From contig CM044306.1 in assembly GCA_024291935.2 (NCBI GenBank), positions 3,048,501 through 3,112,500 of the forward strand: a DNA stretch of 64,000 bases. The letters are read 5' to 3'. Positions 45,315-57,434 of the stretch are shown in pieces. This stretch comes from Okapia johnstoni (taxonomy: Eukaryota; Chordata; Mammalia; Artiodactyla; Giraffidae). The notes beneath the pieces were generated by a model. That model was not told the origin of the DNA and ran no database searches. It worked only from the letters and a program-made list of their open reading frames with translations. A program made the position numbers and the translations under genes. Each line of letters starts with the position of its first letter. The stretch's first letter is position 1.

Positions 45315-45814
45315 TGCGGGAATTCATGTCATTCATGCAGAGATCTGGGCAATGGTTATTAAAAGATAAGGAGAAAATCTCAGAAAGAGTAGCAAGTCTT
45401 GTCGCCTTTGAACTCATCACTTGTTGCCAATTCCGATACCCCCAGTGCAGGAGCGCGTCTCTCTGGATTTCCCACTGACTGATGACACCATGGAACTTCT
45501 GCTGAACCACACTTTTCCTAAAGCTAAGATGCGACACTGTCTCTATGTTACTGCTCTTCTGACTGCTGCTTCTCTGTCTATTTTTGCACGAGAAATATTG
45601 AGATTTCTCAAGATTATGGTTGACAATGCCAGTTAAAAAAAAGCAAACAAAAAGATCAGTAAGACAAACCATGCATTTTCAATCGATGTCCAGTCTAGAG
45701 ACAGAGGTAGACGTTAACATTTGTTTTTGAAATCTCTGCATCCTTTGAAGCCTTTTTTGTGAATTCATAACATGATTTTCATTCAAGAATAAGGAATGCT
45801 AAAATAAATTAATA
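45315..45814. other. Unassigned; two overlapping frames
   Basis: Frames on both strands overlap at 45298-45672 (minus) and 45421-45636 (plus). Neither shows a known domain. An A8 run after the plus frame near 45634 leaves a retrocopy possible. Confidence 0.35.
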
Positions 45815-45926
45815 TGGACTTCCCTGGCAGTCCAATGGCTAAGACATCATGCATCCGGTGCGGGGGGCATGGGTTCGATCCCTGGTCAGAGAACTAAGAT
45901 CCTATAGGCTAAGCAGTATAGCCAAA
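45815..45926 (+). mobile_element. CHR-type SINE, short
   Basis: Head ggacttccctggcagtccaa with B box ggttcgatccc, followed by about 50 bp of diverged body. Confidence 0.8.
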
Positions 45927-46469
45927 CTGGTACCTGGTTTCTTTGACAAAATATAAACTTTATAAGCTTAGGCTGTGTGTCTCATCGATCCTTGAATCTC
46001 CACCAGCTGGAATAGAATACAAATATTAAGTGCCCCAAAGCTATTTTTGAGTGTGTGTATACATATTTTTATCGGACAAAGCCTATTGAAAACCTATAAT
46101 TTGCTTGGGTCTGAGTTAATCGGTGAATAGATTTTTAATAGAAGAATGAAACCCTTCATAGCCTCAGGTGCCTACAAGTCAAGATTTCTTTTTTTGTTCT
46201 CCTTCTCAGCTGTTTAGACAAGTAGGTGGCAAATGTGATGTGAAAACTGTTTTATGCAGATTTGTTCCCCATGCTGGTGAGATAATGAACCTAAGGTGAA
46301 ATTGAGCTTAGCTTTGCACCCTGAGCACATGGTTTGTTCTTTTGTTTATTCTCAGGGTTTTGTGGTAACTTGTTTTTCTTTTGCCAGCTTATTTTGTCTT
46401 ACCACAATAAGCTATCCGAGACTCTTGAGTTTCTTGAGACAGGAACAGTGTTCAGTCACATTGACGCCT
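45927..46469. other. Unassigned sequence
   Basis: Nothing recognised. Confidence 0.4.
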
Positions 46470-46640
46470 TGGGCGTCAGGCAGACAAGATTTGACTCTGC
46501 ACATCACCAGCTTTACGATCTTGGATAAATTATAAAAGCCCTCTCATCTCCTCCATATTATCAGGATAACAATAATGTCCATGTCACTAGATTGCTATGA
46601 GTCACTTATGCAGCACGGAATAATCAGTGATAATAATAAC
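46470..46640 (+). mobile_element. MIR
   Basis: gcgtcaggcagacaagattt, tgactctgcacatcaccagc, ctttacgatcttggataaat and ataacaataatgtccatgtc follow the MIR order. Confidence 0.7.
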
Positions 46641-47534
46641 AATGACTAAGACTGATTATTGTTTTCATTTAAAGGATTAAGTGAGGAAATTGACCACTGG
46701 CATAACACAACTTTCATGTGTATCAGAACATTGAAATCCAATAGGAAAAAACAGATACACACACACCATGGTCTCCATGGTGCCAAAGACCATTTCTGTA
46801 AGGTAAGCCATCAACCCCAGGTTTTCAATGAAAGATTATTCACTCTGGGAGCTCAGTTCCTGCATTATTCATGCCATTCTGCATGCAGCTAGATTTATGT
46901 GTCAGGAAAAACATACAAATGGAATCCGATTTACTTGCACAAGTTCCTGGACCATTTGATTTATGTTTGAGTAAATAAAGACATATGTCTTATAGGTATT
47001 GGCTTCACTTCTCTTTAGAAATGGAAGTGCAGTGCTTCACGTTCTTTTCTTGGCAGGCATAGGCTCCTGAAGTTTTGCAAGCAATGTAACCTCAAGTCAC
47101 ACACTTTTCAATTTTCAGCTGCATTCATTTTACTCTTGTGTCTGCGTTCGGCACTTTCAGAAGCAAGACAGCGGAAAGTCTACAATTCGGCAACACAGGA
47201 AAAGGTTCAAGAGTTCCTGGTGTAGGTACAAATTATAGAAGCTACTATCCAACAAAGTCCTTGCATAATCTAAAAAATTCATTATCAGTCTTTCTCAAAG
47301 ATGTCAAGGTCATGGAAAAAAAGCAAGGACTGAGAAACTATCAGAGAATAAGAAGATATGGCAACTAAATACAGCGTGGTGTCATGAATTGGATCTTGAA
47401 ACAGAAAAAACAGAAAAAATGGAAACAGTGATGGCATTCAAATAAGGCCTAGTGTTTAGTAAATAGTTATATACCAGTGTTAGTGTTTTAGTTTGACAAA
47501 TACATGAGGGTATTAAGATATGGTAACTTTAGAA
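46641..47534. other. Unassigned sequence
   Basis: Frames 46659-46892 and 47138-47368 stay open but carry no domain I know. No repeat recognised. Confidence 0.45.
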
Positions 47535-47665
47535 GTGGAGAAGGAAATGGCAACCCACTCCTGTATTCTATCCTGGAAAATCCCATGGACAGAGGAACCC
47601 AGTGGGTCCATGAAGTTACAAGAGTTGGACACAACTGAGCGACTGAACACCCACACACACAACAC
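47535..47665 (+). mobile_element. Bov-A partial SINE
   Basis: Headless unit (ggagaaggaaatggcaaccc to gacacaactgagcgactgaa) with a CA-rich tail. Confidence 0.88.
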
Positions 47666-47870
47666 TAGGGATAGCTTTATGAAGTATGATGCCATCTTTA
47701 GACTTTAAATCTAAAAAGGTGCTTCTGTTTAAAATTAGGCTGAATTATGTTCCATGAAGTAACACTTGAGGAAACAACCTTGGGTTTTGTAAACCTTGCT
47801 GAGAATCTATGGATGGATGGAGAATAAATAGTGAAATATATATTTTTATTCACTAAATATAATACCAAAG

Positions 47871-48082
47871 GGCTTCCCTGGTGGCTCAGATGGTAAGGAA
47901 TCCTCCTGCAATGCAGGAGACCTGGTTTAAATCCCTGGGTTGGGAAGATCCCCTAGAGGAGGGCATGGCAACCCACTCCAGTGTTCTCGCCTGGAGAATC
48001 CCCGTGGACAGAGGAGCCTGGTGGGTTACAGTCCACGGGGCTGCAAAGCATCAGACCCGACTGAGCAACTAAGCACACACAC
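47871..48082 (+). mobile_element. Bov-tA SINE
   Basis: Complete element (ggcttccctggtggctcaga to cagacccgactgagcaacta). The B box is altered (ggtttaaatcc). Confidence 0.92.
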
Positions 48083-48788
48083 AAATGCCAAAACAATCAT
48101 TTTAGAAACTCAGAAGTCTCTAGCAAAGCAATGTAAATATGCTGCATATTTGGTTAGTAGCTGTTTGTCATATTCCCTTAATTTTTAATGAAATCCATAA
48201 AATGAGCATGAACACATATCAAGATATTTTGCAAAATGTTTCTAAAATACCAGTTTGGGTTATACTTGAAAATATTTTTTAAAATTTTAGTCATTCTAAG
48301 TACTGAATGTCTAGCATACATCACAGAGCCACTAGAGATTGGTGTGTACAAATAATCAAAAAAAAAGGATAAGTTCAGTCAGGTTTGTGTGTGAAATCAG
48401 TGATAAAATACAACAAATTTAGTGTTAGAGGCATGTATTTCTGCCTCATAGCTTATTGGCAGGTCAAGAAAGGACTAGGATTTAAACTTTCCAAATTTCA
48501 TCTGAAAAGAGAAATTGAATCCTACAGTTGAAGTTAGAAAATAGCATAATTTTGGTCCAGACCTTAGTTGCTTTTGTCATCCCAAGTGTTCTTGGAAAAT
48601 AAGATCTGTGCACCTATTATGCAGTTTAACATAAATTTCTCCAGATTTTATGATAAATATTTTGGAAGTCAAATATCTGCACATGACGATTATGTTGTGT
48701 TTGCATGAACTGATAGCTTTACCCCACTGTTTATAACTCAACTCATAAAATGCTGAAATGCTATCTCTCTTATCTATATACATGTGTG
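48083..48788. other. AT-rich unassigned sequence
   Basis: No gene or recognised repeat. Confidence 0.5.
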
Positions 48789-48790
48789 TA

Positions 48791-48816
48791 TGTATATATA
48801 TATATATATATATATA
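48791..48816 (+). repeat. (TA)n microsatellite
   Basis: About 13 TA units just before a BovB 3' end. Confidence 0.9.
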
Positions 48817-48824
48817 CATGTACA

Positions 48825-49179
48825 CCAGTTCAGTTCACTCACTCAGTCGTGTCCGACTCTTTGTGACCCCATGGACTACAGCATGCCAGGCTTCCCTGTC
48901 CATCACCAACTCTCGGAGCTTACTCAAACTCATATCCATTGAGTTGGTAATGCCATCCAACCATCTTATCCTCTGTTGTCCCCTTCTCCTCCCGACTTCA
49001 ATCTTTCCCAGCATCAGGGTCTTTTCCAATGAGTCAGTTCTTCGCATCAGGTGGCCAAAGTATTGGAGTTTCAGCTTCAGCATCATTCCTTCCAATGAAT
49101 ATTCAGGACTGATTTCCTTTAGGATGGACTGGTTGGCTCTCCTTGCAGTCCAAGAGACTCTCAAGAGTCTTGTCCAACG
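48825..49179 (-). mobile_element. BovB: BovB 3' fragment, 355 bp
   Basis: Well-conserved 3' end (ccagttcagttcactcactc) up to aagagtcttgtccaac. The left flank is a TA repeat and gtatatataaaat follows the right end. The conserved C-terminal frame reads on the minus strand (48835-49293), running on into the next SINE. Confidence 0.92.
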
Positions 49180-49191
49180 TATATATAAAAT

Positions 49192-49379
49192 CATTTCAGT
49201 CTTGTCCGACTCTTTGCGACCCTGTGGACTGTAGCCTGCCCGGCTCCTCTGTCCATGGATTCTCCAGGGCACAATACTGGAGCGGGTTGCCATGACCCCC
49301 TCCAGGGGACAACCCTTGTCTCAGGCATCTCTGCCTTACCAGGTGGTTTCCTAACCACTAGTGCAGCCTGAGAAGCCAT
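49192..49379 (-). mobile_element. Bov-tA SINE, diverged head
   Basis: Body tcttgtccgactctttgcga and ggctcctctgtccatggatt; the head (accaggtggtttcctaacca) is degenerate. It lies 12 bp from the BovB fragment, in the same orientation. Confidence 0.88.
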
Positions 49380-50427
49380 GGGTCACATGTGAAACCAAAC
49401 TAGAATCAACTGAAAAGTACGCTTTTGACAATGACTCCAAAATACACTACTGTAAGCTCTATACAGTTGCAACAACACATTATATAATAGCTTAGAAACA
49501 TTAATACAAGCTATTTAAAATCACCTGCATTCAGAATCATGCGAGTCTTCCTAAAATGGCATATGAGCTTTAGAAATGTTACACTCTTTAGCACTTTTGG
49601 ACTCCTTTTCTACATTTTCTTGGGTTGAATGTGCTGAAAATGTTTGGTAGAAAATAATAATACTTGTAGTTGTAACTATATGGTCTTTGCAATAATAATA
49701 TAAAAGGAGGCCAAAGTTATTAGCTCTTTTAACAAATGCAATGGAAAGAGGATAAGAGACACACTGGAGACACGTCCCTCATGTAGTTGAAAGATGCACC
49801 ATACATTGCTGATCTAAGTCTCTTAGAGAGTCTTAGAAAGTCTTAGAAGAGCTGAGAATGTATGAGAATTTCAATTTCACTTTCTCTAAATTATTGTTCC
49901 AACACAGTCTCTTCCGTGAATGTACACCTCATATGAATTATATCTGGAAAACTAGAGACTACCAAGTTTTGAACATCATTACATAGATGTTTGCTGAAAT
50001 ACGCATGGCGTGTGGAGTGAAACGCGCAGAATTGATTTTCAAGCCAATTTCACCATTTTGTGTAAACTGTATTGCTTCAGTTACATGATCCCACGATTTT
50101 AATCCATGAATGTTCCATGAAAACATACAGGATTAACTTTCTTCCATTTATTTTCCAATTTATTGTACTCCTTAAAACTCACTAGATTCAATCTTCAGGC
50201 AAGACTGTAAAACACAGAACTACAAGAAGTTGGAAAAGGACCTGATGAAGTATCTTTGGGGAAACTTAAATCCTAGGAGAATCCTTTGCTCAAAATCCAG
50301 CCTTTCTTTTCTCCCATTAAGCAAGTCACTGCCTCCTTCCAGGAACTCATTTCAATTCTTCAACAGATGTACATTCTCGTTTACTGGGGGAGAGGCACAA
50401 CAGTTTCTAGTACTTCCAACTGTGTCG
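49380..50427. other. AT-rich unassigned sequence
   Basis: Includes a short 10-bp tandem repeat at 49817-49846 (agtctcttag, agagtcttag, aaagtcttag). No gene recognised. Confidence 0.5.
49817..49846 (+). repeat. 10-bp x 3 tandem repeat
   Basis: Three near-identical 10-bp units around gtcttag. Confidence 0.8.
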
Positions 50428-50652
50428 CTGTTGTTGTTGAGTAACTAAGTTTTTATGTCTCTTTGTGACCCCATAGACTGTAGCCCACCAGTCGCTTCTG
50501 TCCATGGGATTCTCCAGGCAAGAATACTTGCCAACCAAAAATGGAGTGGGTTGCCATTTCCTTCTCCAGGGGATCTTCCAGACCGAGGGATTGTACCTGA
50601 GTCTCCTGCACTGCAGGCAAATTCTTTACGACTGAACCACCATGGAATTCCT
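50428..50652 (-). mobile_element. Bov-tA SINE with small insertion
   Basis: Reverse-oriented Bov-tA. The body carries an extra ttgccaaccaaaa-like insert near 50530 between caagaatac and tggagtgggt. Confidence 0.9.
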
Positions 50653-51499
50653 AATACCTCTTATATTTAGTGAGGAATATGTACCTCCTCAAAATATGGG
50701 ATACTGTGATTGAAATCAGTGAAGTTGCAACCTTCACTTTTTCCTCCTAATTTAGCTACTAACGTTTTATGTTCGTGGGTGGTAGAACCCCCCAGTAGAC
50801 TCTCAAATCTTTTGTCAGTTTCATAGCCTTCATGCGATTTTGTTTCTTTCCTCGGAGTCCTTCCTTGGAGTAAGCTGGCTCTCCTGAAACCACCCTTTTG
50901 AGAATTTCTTTTCTGACATGTGCCCCCCACCAGACAATGCTGTCTGTGGCGCTTTGTGAATTTCAGGAAATCACTCCTGCTCTATTCTGATTGTGAAAGT
51001 TTGCAGGTACCTAATGCTCAGGCATGAAGCGTTTGGAATCTATTTCATTCCACTGAACCCACTTTATTCAGACATGAGGAGTTCCCTCCTTCACTATAAT
51101 AAGACTGCTTCCAACAGTGGTCTGAAGAATGTTCCATATGTATTTTTCATCTACTTAGAATTGGCAATGGAAAAGCAGGAAGTTCTCCTGGAGGGCTCTC
51201 AGGAGATTAGCATACACTTATTAAAATCAGAGTTCTATAAAGCTCAGTGATACACTTTATGCTTGAAAATACAGGCAGAGTGTATTGGCCTCCTAATCAC
51301 AAAGGCAATTAAAGTCATTGATGATGGCCAATACGATAGGTAGTTTAACAAAAAAATGCTTCTGTTTGGGAACTGTCACGCAATTTCAAATGAAAGTCAG
51401 AAATGCATCATGTCTAATGATATTCTGTGAATGTGGACCCCTCAACAATTAGATAATAAATGTGAATATGTGAATTATATGTTTTTCCTGACTAGGTGA
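50653..51499. other. Unassigned sequence
   Basis: Frames at 50667-50930 (minus) and 50993-51250 (plus) have no known domain. No repeat recognised. Confidence 0.45.
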
Positions 51500-52070
51500 G
51501 GTTTCTTATTGGTTCGTGAAACGAGTATTTATGGAGTGCTTATCATGTGTCATATATTTCACTAGACAATGTAGAATTAAAAAGCACAGAATAACGCATT
51601 CATTTTGCTCTTACAAAAAGCATGGAGGAAGACAAAGATTCAAAAGGATTATTATTCTAAATGTGTTAAGTGGAATGTGAAGATGTGGATGAACTATTAG
51701 AAAAACCATGGGGAAGGACAAAGGGAGTTAGATGAAAATCTAAACAAGAGGAGGATCTTATGGGAGATGTCTCTTGGACCATTTGAAAAAAGTGTAGGAA
51801 TTAGCCAGACGACAGGACAAAGGCATTCCTGCAAAAAAAAAAAAAAAAAAAGTCCGGAAAGAAATCAAAACACAGACATGAGAAATTGCATACTGTGTAT
51901 GAAGAGAGAGAGAACCGTTTCTGGAGGATATATCTGACATAGGGACTGGTGGGGATTGAGACTAGAGAGCTGGGGAGAAGCCAGTGTTTTTCTTTCTTTT
52001 TATGGAAACTATATCTGAGGGGAGGCCACTGATGCATTTTAGGTGGTAAACTGTCATTTTGGCCGGTTCA
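51500..52070 (+). mobile_element. L2 relic
   Basis: tatttatggagtgcttatca, cattcattttgctcttacaa, gaggatcttatgggagatgt, aggacaaaggcattcctgca and ggaggccactgatgcatttt follow the order of the L2 3' region. An A19 tract at about 51833-51851 interrupts it. Confidence 0.6.
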
Positions 52071-52402
52071 CCTTAACGTCTCCATGGAGAATCAGTTTAA
52101 AGGGAGCAAAGACTGTTGAGGGGAGGAGACGAAAGTGAGGAGGCTGCTGCTGTTCCCGGAGCCAAGGAGGGCAGGACAGAGCTGTGTCCCAAGAGGGCTG
52201 AACGGTTCCCACTCGCAGACCCCAGGGAAGCAGGGTGGACATTTGCAGCTAAGGATCCAACAACTAAAAACCAATCAGCCCGTATTTGCATTTATACAGG
52301 TCTACCCACACCCCAGGGGGTTTGAGACTCAAGTCTTTGAGATCCACCTGCCTCCAAATGGAAACCGTTTGCACCTAACATGCTTCCTTAATTCCTACCA
52401 CT
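52071..52402. other. GC-rich spacer, no gene
   Basis: Overlapping open frames on both strands (52092-52422) reflect composition. No recognised domain or repeat. Confidence 0.4.
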
Positions 52403-52465
52403 TTTTAAAATTTATTTTTTAATTGGAGGATAGTTGTTTTACAGTGCTGTGTTGGTTTCCTTTTC
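52403..52465 (-). mobile_element. L1 3' terminal scrap
   Basis: attggaggatagttgtttta and cagtgctgtgttggtttcct match the L1 3' end reverse complement. Confidence 0.65.
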
Positions 52466-52472
52466 TGCCATT

Positions 52473-52511
52473 TTGTAGAAACAGAGTAATCTTGTAGAAA
52501 CAGGAGTAATC
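52473..52511 (+). repeat. Tandem 19/20-bp duplication
   Basis: ttgtagaaacagagtaatc (52473-52491) and ttgtagaaacaggagtaatc (52492-52511) differ by one inserted g. Confidence 0.9.
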
Positions 52512-52609
52512 TCCTTTCCTAGGGTCGCCTAAAAACAGTCACTGAAATAATTCTAGTCACAGACGGCCTCAAGCCACATATTCCATTTCTCTTTAAACAT
52601 GAAGAATTC

Positions 52610-52612
<3 letters not shown>

Positions 52613-52655
<43 letters not shown>
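52613..52655 (+). repeat. (GT)n microsatellite
   Basis: About 21 GT units without interruption. Confidence 0.95.
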
Positions 52656-52657
<2 letters not shown>

Positions 52658-53088
52658 TTGGGAAAAGGGAAAACAGACTGACGTGCGGTTGACACTCCTC
52701 ATATACATCACTCATTTAGAATACACGCCTCTTTCTGACGCACATTAAATCTGAGAGGGCTGGAATTATACATCTGTGATGATACCTGCAGTTTCTCTCT
52801 TGTTCGTTTTTCAGATTTTGGTTTCCTTCTAGATTCTGACCTTCATTTGTTCCCCTCACCACTGTCTTTTCTGGGGTTTCTCTTTCATTTCATCTACAGG
52901 ATGACTTCCATATCTATAACCCTACTTTGTCTAGATTTGCCTGTTCTAATTGTGTATCAAACATCTGTCCTTGGTTCCCATGAAGAATCAAAGCATAGCA
53001 TTTCTAAAACTAAGCTAATGCTTTTTTTTTTTTTCAAATCCCTTGGCTTCTCAACCCAAAGCAGGATTCCAACTTTTATTTGCTGATC
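52656..53088. other. Unassigned sequence
   Basis: Nothing recognised apart from a T12 run near 53024. Confidence 0.4.
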
Positions 53089-53294
53089 TGTCTCCTGGTG
53101 GCTCAGATGGTAAAGAATCTGCTTGCAGTGCAGGAGACCTGGATTTGATCCCTGGGTCAGGAAAACACCCCTTGGAGAAGGGAATGGTCATACACTCCAG
53201 TATTCTTGCCTGGAGAATTCCATGGACAGAAGAGCCCTGTGGGCTACAGTCCGCAGGGTCGCAAAGAGTTGGATATGACTGAGCAACTAACTTT
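53089..53294 (+). mobile_element. Bov-tA SINE
   Basis: Complete element: tctcctggtggctcagatgg head, gagaattccatggacagaag body. Confidence 0.92.
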
Positions 53295-53963
53295 TCGCTG
53301 TAACTGGGTCCATAAACTGTCCTTCCAGGTCTTTCTGCCTCTCAGAGTCACACCTTTCTGTTGTTGCCTGATGTCCTGAGCATAAAATCTTCGTTTTCTG
53401 CAGTGGTACGGACTTACCAGGAATTCATCCTGAGTGTTCCTCCAGCCCTATTCCTTTCCTCTTTCCTGCTCCCTTTCCCATTGTTGCTCAGTGTTAACTT
53501 TGCCAGAGGTGGTTTTACCTCAAAGCTGAAGAAGCTTGGGTTCAAGGCCTCTCATTAACACAAAGACTTGCCCGGTCATATGCTTTTGTACAGTTTTCAG
53601 AAATAACTTATTTTAACTGCATTTGCTTATGACACTGGTCTTCCTTTTCTCCAATTTCCACTCCATCGCAGACTCTGTTCCCCTGATGAGTGGTGCTGAA
53701 TGATCAAGGGCATTTGGTGGATCTGGCTAAGGAGAAGGGAAGTCTGGGATGAATGCCCGCTTAATTTTAGCTTATTGAGTGTGTTGGTAGAGTGCACAGT
53801 CACTTACATGTATATTTACAAGGTTCCAGGTGCCAGGCTACAGAGATGGCCCCAACAAAGTATCTGCCAATCATTGTAACTCATCAGGGATCACAATAAA
53901 GGTGGGACCAGAGGTCAGATGAAGATATGCATGAAACCTGTGGTGCCCAGATATGAGAGAATG
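53295..53963. other. Unassigned; possible L2 relic
   Basis: 53770-53925 (tccaggtgccaggctacaga, gatggccccaacaaagtatc, gatcacaataaaggtgggac) resembles L2. No gene seen. Confidence 0.4.
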
Positions 53964-54165
53964 TTGCATGTGTGTGCTCAGTCATGTCTGATTCTTCGTG
54001 AGCCCATGGACTGCAGCCTGCCAAGCTCCTCTGTTCATGGGATTCTCCAGGCAAGAATGCTAGAGTGGGTTGCCATTTCCTCCTGCAAGGGATTTTCCCA
54101 ACCCAGAGATTGATCCCAAGTCTCTTAGGAATGGAACCTGCATCTCTTGCACCTCCTGTAAAGAG
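53964..54165 (-). mobile_element. Bov-tA SINE
   Basis: Reverse-oriented element (gtgtgtgctcagtcatgtct to catctcttgcacctcctgta); the terminal head part is lost. Confidence 0.88.
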
Positions 54166-54282
54166 GGAAAATACTTCTACTTTCCACGGAGACTATATGT
54201 GGAAAATTCTTTCATACCTTATGGCCCTCATGTGAAAAAAAATTTGATAGATGATTTCTACAATTTGACAAATAAGCTAAAA

Positions 54283-54385
54283 ATTACAGAAACCTATATG
54301 TATAACTGATTCACTTTGCTGTACAGCTGTAACTAACATGACATTGTAAATCAACTACACTTCAATAAAATCTTTAAAAAAATTA
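54283..54385 (+). mobile_element. L1 3' end
   Basis: gtataactgattcactttgc, tgtacagctgtaactaacat, tgtaaatcaactacacttca and an A-rich tail. Confidence 0.8.
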
Positions 54386-54563
54386 CAGGATGTCAACAAT
54401 AAGTTGTGAGGCATAAAGAAACTTCTATAACCTATCTGAAAAAAAAAATCAACCATAATAAAGGAATGAATGAACTATATTTTAATTCTCCTTACAGAAA
54501 ATATTTTTAAAAGCTTGATGTATTATGAATAAGCTATCAAAAATCGGTAACCAAAAATAGGTA

Positions 54564-54771
54564 GGGCGTCCCTGATTGCTCAATGGTAAAGAATCTGCCT
54601 GAAATTCAGGAGATGCAGCTTCGATCCTAGGGTTGGGAAGATCCCCTGGAGGAGGGCATGGCAACCCACTCCAGTATTCTTTCCTGAAAAACCCCATGGG
54701 CAGAGGAGCCTGGCAGGCTACAGTCCATGAGGTTGCAAAAGAGTTGGATACAACTGAGTGACTAAGCACGA
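54564..54771 (+). mobile_element. Bov-tA SINE
   Basis: Complete element (gggcgtccctgattgctcaa to gatacaactgagtgactaag). Confidence 0.92.
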
Positions 54772-55053
54772 AAGGTATTATAGATGTATATTTATGTTAA
54801 ATATATTTTGGGGATTGTGATATTTTTGAGCCTTTTATAATCCATAATTTGTGTTTTCTTTCTCCTACCTATATGTTAATATTCACAGTCTCCCTTGGCA
54901 GGTTATTGTAACATTTGGGCTCCCAATATGGACACAATATCCACCACACAGCAGTCTGAAAGCACTCATCAGTGATTCGCTTCATAAAATATGGACTAAA
55001 AGGTAATTCTAAGAGGGAATGAGAGTTCCCTCTCTATATTCCAAAGGATGGTA
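54772..55053. other. Unassigned spacer
   Basis: Nothing recognised. Confidence 0.4.
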
Positions 55054-56371
55054 TCAGTTCAGTTCAGTCGCTCAGTCATGTCCGACTCTTTGCAACCCCA
55101 TGAATCACAGCACACCAGGCCTCCCTGTCCATCACCAACTCCCGGAGTTTACCCAAACCCATGTCCATCGAGTCAGTAATGCCATCCAACCATCTCATCC
55201 TCTGTCGTCCCCTTCTCTTCCCACCCTCAATCTTTCCCAGCATCAGGGTCTTTTCAAATGAGTCAACTCTTTGCATGAAGTGGGCAAAGTATTGGAGTTT
55301 CAGCCTCAACATCAGTCCTTCCAATGAACACCCAGGACTGATCTCCTTTAGGATGGACTGGTTGGATCTCCTTGCAGTCCAAGGGACTCTCAAGAGTCTT
55401 CTCCAACACCACAGTTCAAAAGCATCAATTCTTCGGCGCTCGGCCTTCTTTATAGTCCAACTCTCACATCCATACATGACCACTGGAAAAACCATAGCCT
55501 TGACTAGACGGACCTTTGTTGGCAAAGTAATGTCTCTGCTTTTAAATATGCTATATAGGTTGGTCATAACCTTCCTTCTAAGGAGTAAGCGTCTTTTAAT
55601 TTCATGGCTGCAGTCACCATCTGCAGTGATTTTGGAGCCCCCAAAAATAAAGCCAGCCACTGTTTCCACTGTTTCCTCATCTATTTCCCATGAAGTGATG
55701 GGACCAGATGCCATGATCTTAGTGTTCTGAATGTTGAGCTTTAAGCCAACTTTTTCACTCTCCTCTTTCACTTTCATCAAGAGGCTCTTTAGTTCCTCTT
55801 CACTTTCTGCCGTAAGGGTGGTGTCATCTGCATATCTGAGGTTATTGATATTTCTCCCAGCAATCTTGATTCCAGCTTGTGTTTCTTCCAGCCCAGCCTT
55901 TCTCATGATGTACTCTGCATATAAGTTAAATAAGCAGGGTGGCAATATACAGCCTTGACGTACTCCGTTTCGTATTTGGAACCAGTCTGTGGTTCCATGT
56001 CCAGTTCTAACTGTTGCTTCCTGACCTGCATACAGGTTTCTCAAGAGACAGGTCAGATGGTCTGGTATTCCCATCTCTTTCAGAAATTTCCAGTTTATTG
56101 TGATCCACACAGTCAAAGGCCTTGGCATAGTCAATAAAGCAGAAATAGATGTTTTTCGGGAACTCTCTTGCTTTTTTGATGATCCAGCGGATGTTGGCAA
56201 TTTGATCTCTGGTTCCTCTGCCTTTTCTAAAATCAGCTTGAACATCTGGAAGTTCACGGTTCACATATTGCTGAAGCCTGGCTTGGAGAATTTTGAGCAT
56301 TACTCTACTAGCATGTGAGATGAGTGTAATTGTGCGGTAGTTTGAGTATTCTTTGGCATTGCCTTTCTTTG
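55054..56371 (-). mobile_element. BovB: BovB LINE, 5'-truncated, 1.3 kb
   Basis: 3' end at the left (tcagttcagttcagtcgctc); truncated in the RT N-terminal part at the right (ggcattgcctttctttg). It looks like one of the best preserved BovB copies here. No clear target-site duplication found. Confidence 0.95.
55076..56300 (-). pseudogene. BovB RT with 2-bp deletion, YADD intact
   Basis: The frame at 55076-56090 (part of a 393-codon frame, the longest in the window) runs from [15 protein letters not shown] through [22 protein letters not shown] (55823-55834) and [19 protein letters not shown] to the 3' end without a stop. The segment with [16 protein letters not shown] is in another frame (56091-56300) because ttccacag in the other copies is ttccag here, at about 56090. 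The residues upstream of the break in the long frame are therefore out-of-phase. Confidence 0.9.
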
Positions 56372-56476
56372 TATTGTATAAATTGGCCTATATTTTTACT
56401 TACCACTTTAACTATCCAACTGTACATAAAAAAAATTCCAAAGAAAGTACTCACTGAAAATCCTGTAAAAAGGAAT

Positions 56477-56681
56477 GTGTGTGTGTGCTCAGTCATGTCC
56501 TACTCTTTGCAACTGTATGAGCTGTAGTCTGCCAGGCTCCACTGTCCATGGGATTTCCCAGGCAAGAATACTGGAGTGGTTGCAATGTCCTCCTCCAGGG
56601 GCTCTTTCTGACCCAGGGATCAAACCTGCATCTCCTGCACTGCAGGCAGATTCTTTACCACAGAGCCAATGGGGAAGCCTT
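56477..56681 (-). mobile_element. Bov-tA SINE with 9-bp duplication
   Basis: Complete reverse-oriented element between perfect repeats aaaaggaat (56468-56476 and 56682-56690). Confidence 0.95.
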
Positions 56682-56690
56682 AAAAGGAAT

Positions 56691-56949
56691 ATAATATATT
56701 TTGTACCCAAATAATGGCAGAGATATGAGAGATCTGGTCATATCTCTCACTCCTGAGAGTAATATTAAATCTAGTGCAAAAAGGAAGAAACCCAAGTATC
56801 TGATGAAGGCAGAAAAGCAAATAGAAATATTAGCCTGGAACAGCATACGATTATTTGGAAAGTTGTTCTTTTCTAAAATAAAACATGAATAAGAATTATA
56901 GATAGACAGATGCAATCTCTTATGTGTATATGTATATACATATGTATCG
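56691..56949. other. Unassigned spacer
   Basis: Nothing recognised. Confidence 0.4.
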
Positions 56950-57127
56950 GGGATTCCCAAGTGGCTCAGTGGTAAAGAACCCATTTGTAAATCCTTGGGT
57001 TGGGAAGATCCCCTGGAGAGGAAATGGCAAACCACTCCAGTATTCTTGCCTGGGGAATTCCACTGACAGAGGAGCCTGGTGGGCTAAGTCCACAGGGTCA
57101 CAGAGAGTCAGACATGACTGAAGCAAC

Positions 57128-57129
<2 letters not shown>
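56950..57129 (+). mobile_element. Bov-tA SINE, head shortened
   Basis: ggggattcccaagtggctca start and gtcagacatgactgaagcaa end. About 25 bp around the B box are missing (taaagaacccatttgtaaatcc). Confidence 0.9.

Positions 57130-57172
<43 letters not shown>
57130..57172 (+). repeat. (CA)n microsatellite in SINE tail
   Basis: About 21 CA units directly after the SINE end. Confidence 0.95.
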
Positions 57173-57175
<3 letters not shown>

Positions 57176-57266
57176 GTTTATATATTATATATACACACAC
57201 ACCCGGACACACAGAGTCCTCCTTCCTCCAGGAATGTGATACAAAAATGAAGAAAAACTTATTCTT

Positions 57267-57434
57267 GGGACTTCCTTAGTAGTCCAGTGGTTAAGACTTC
57301 ACCTTCCAATGCAGGGGATGTGGGTTCAATCCCAGGTCAGGGAGTGAAGGTGCCATGTGCCTCACAGTCAAAAAACCAAGACACAAAATAGCAGCGATGG
57401 TGTAACAAATTCAGTAAAAACTTTAAAATGGCCC
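57267..57434 (+). mobile_element. CHR-type SINE
   Basis: Head gggacttccttagtagtcca with B box ggttcaatccc and the CHR tail (ggtgtaacaaattcagtaaa). Confidence 0.85.

Noticed and set aside
55161..55730. 189-codon plus-strand frame
   Set aside because: It is the antisense shadow of the BovB reverse transcriptase; similar shadows occur at 3028, 12814, 20251 and 22557.
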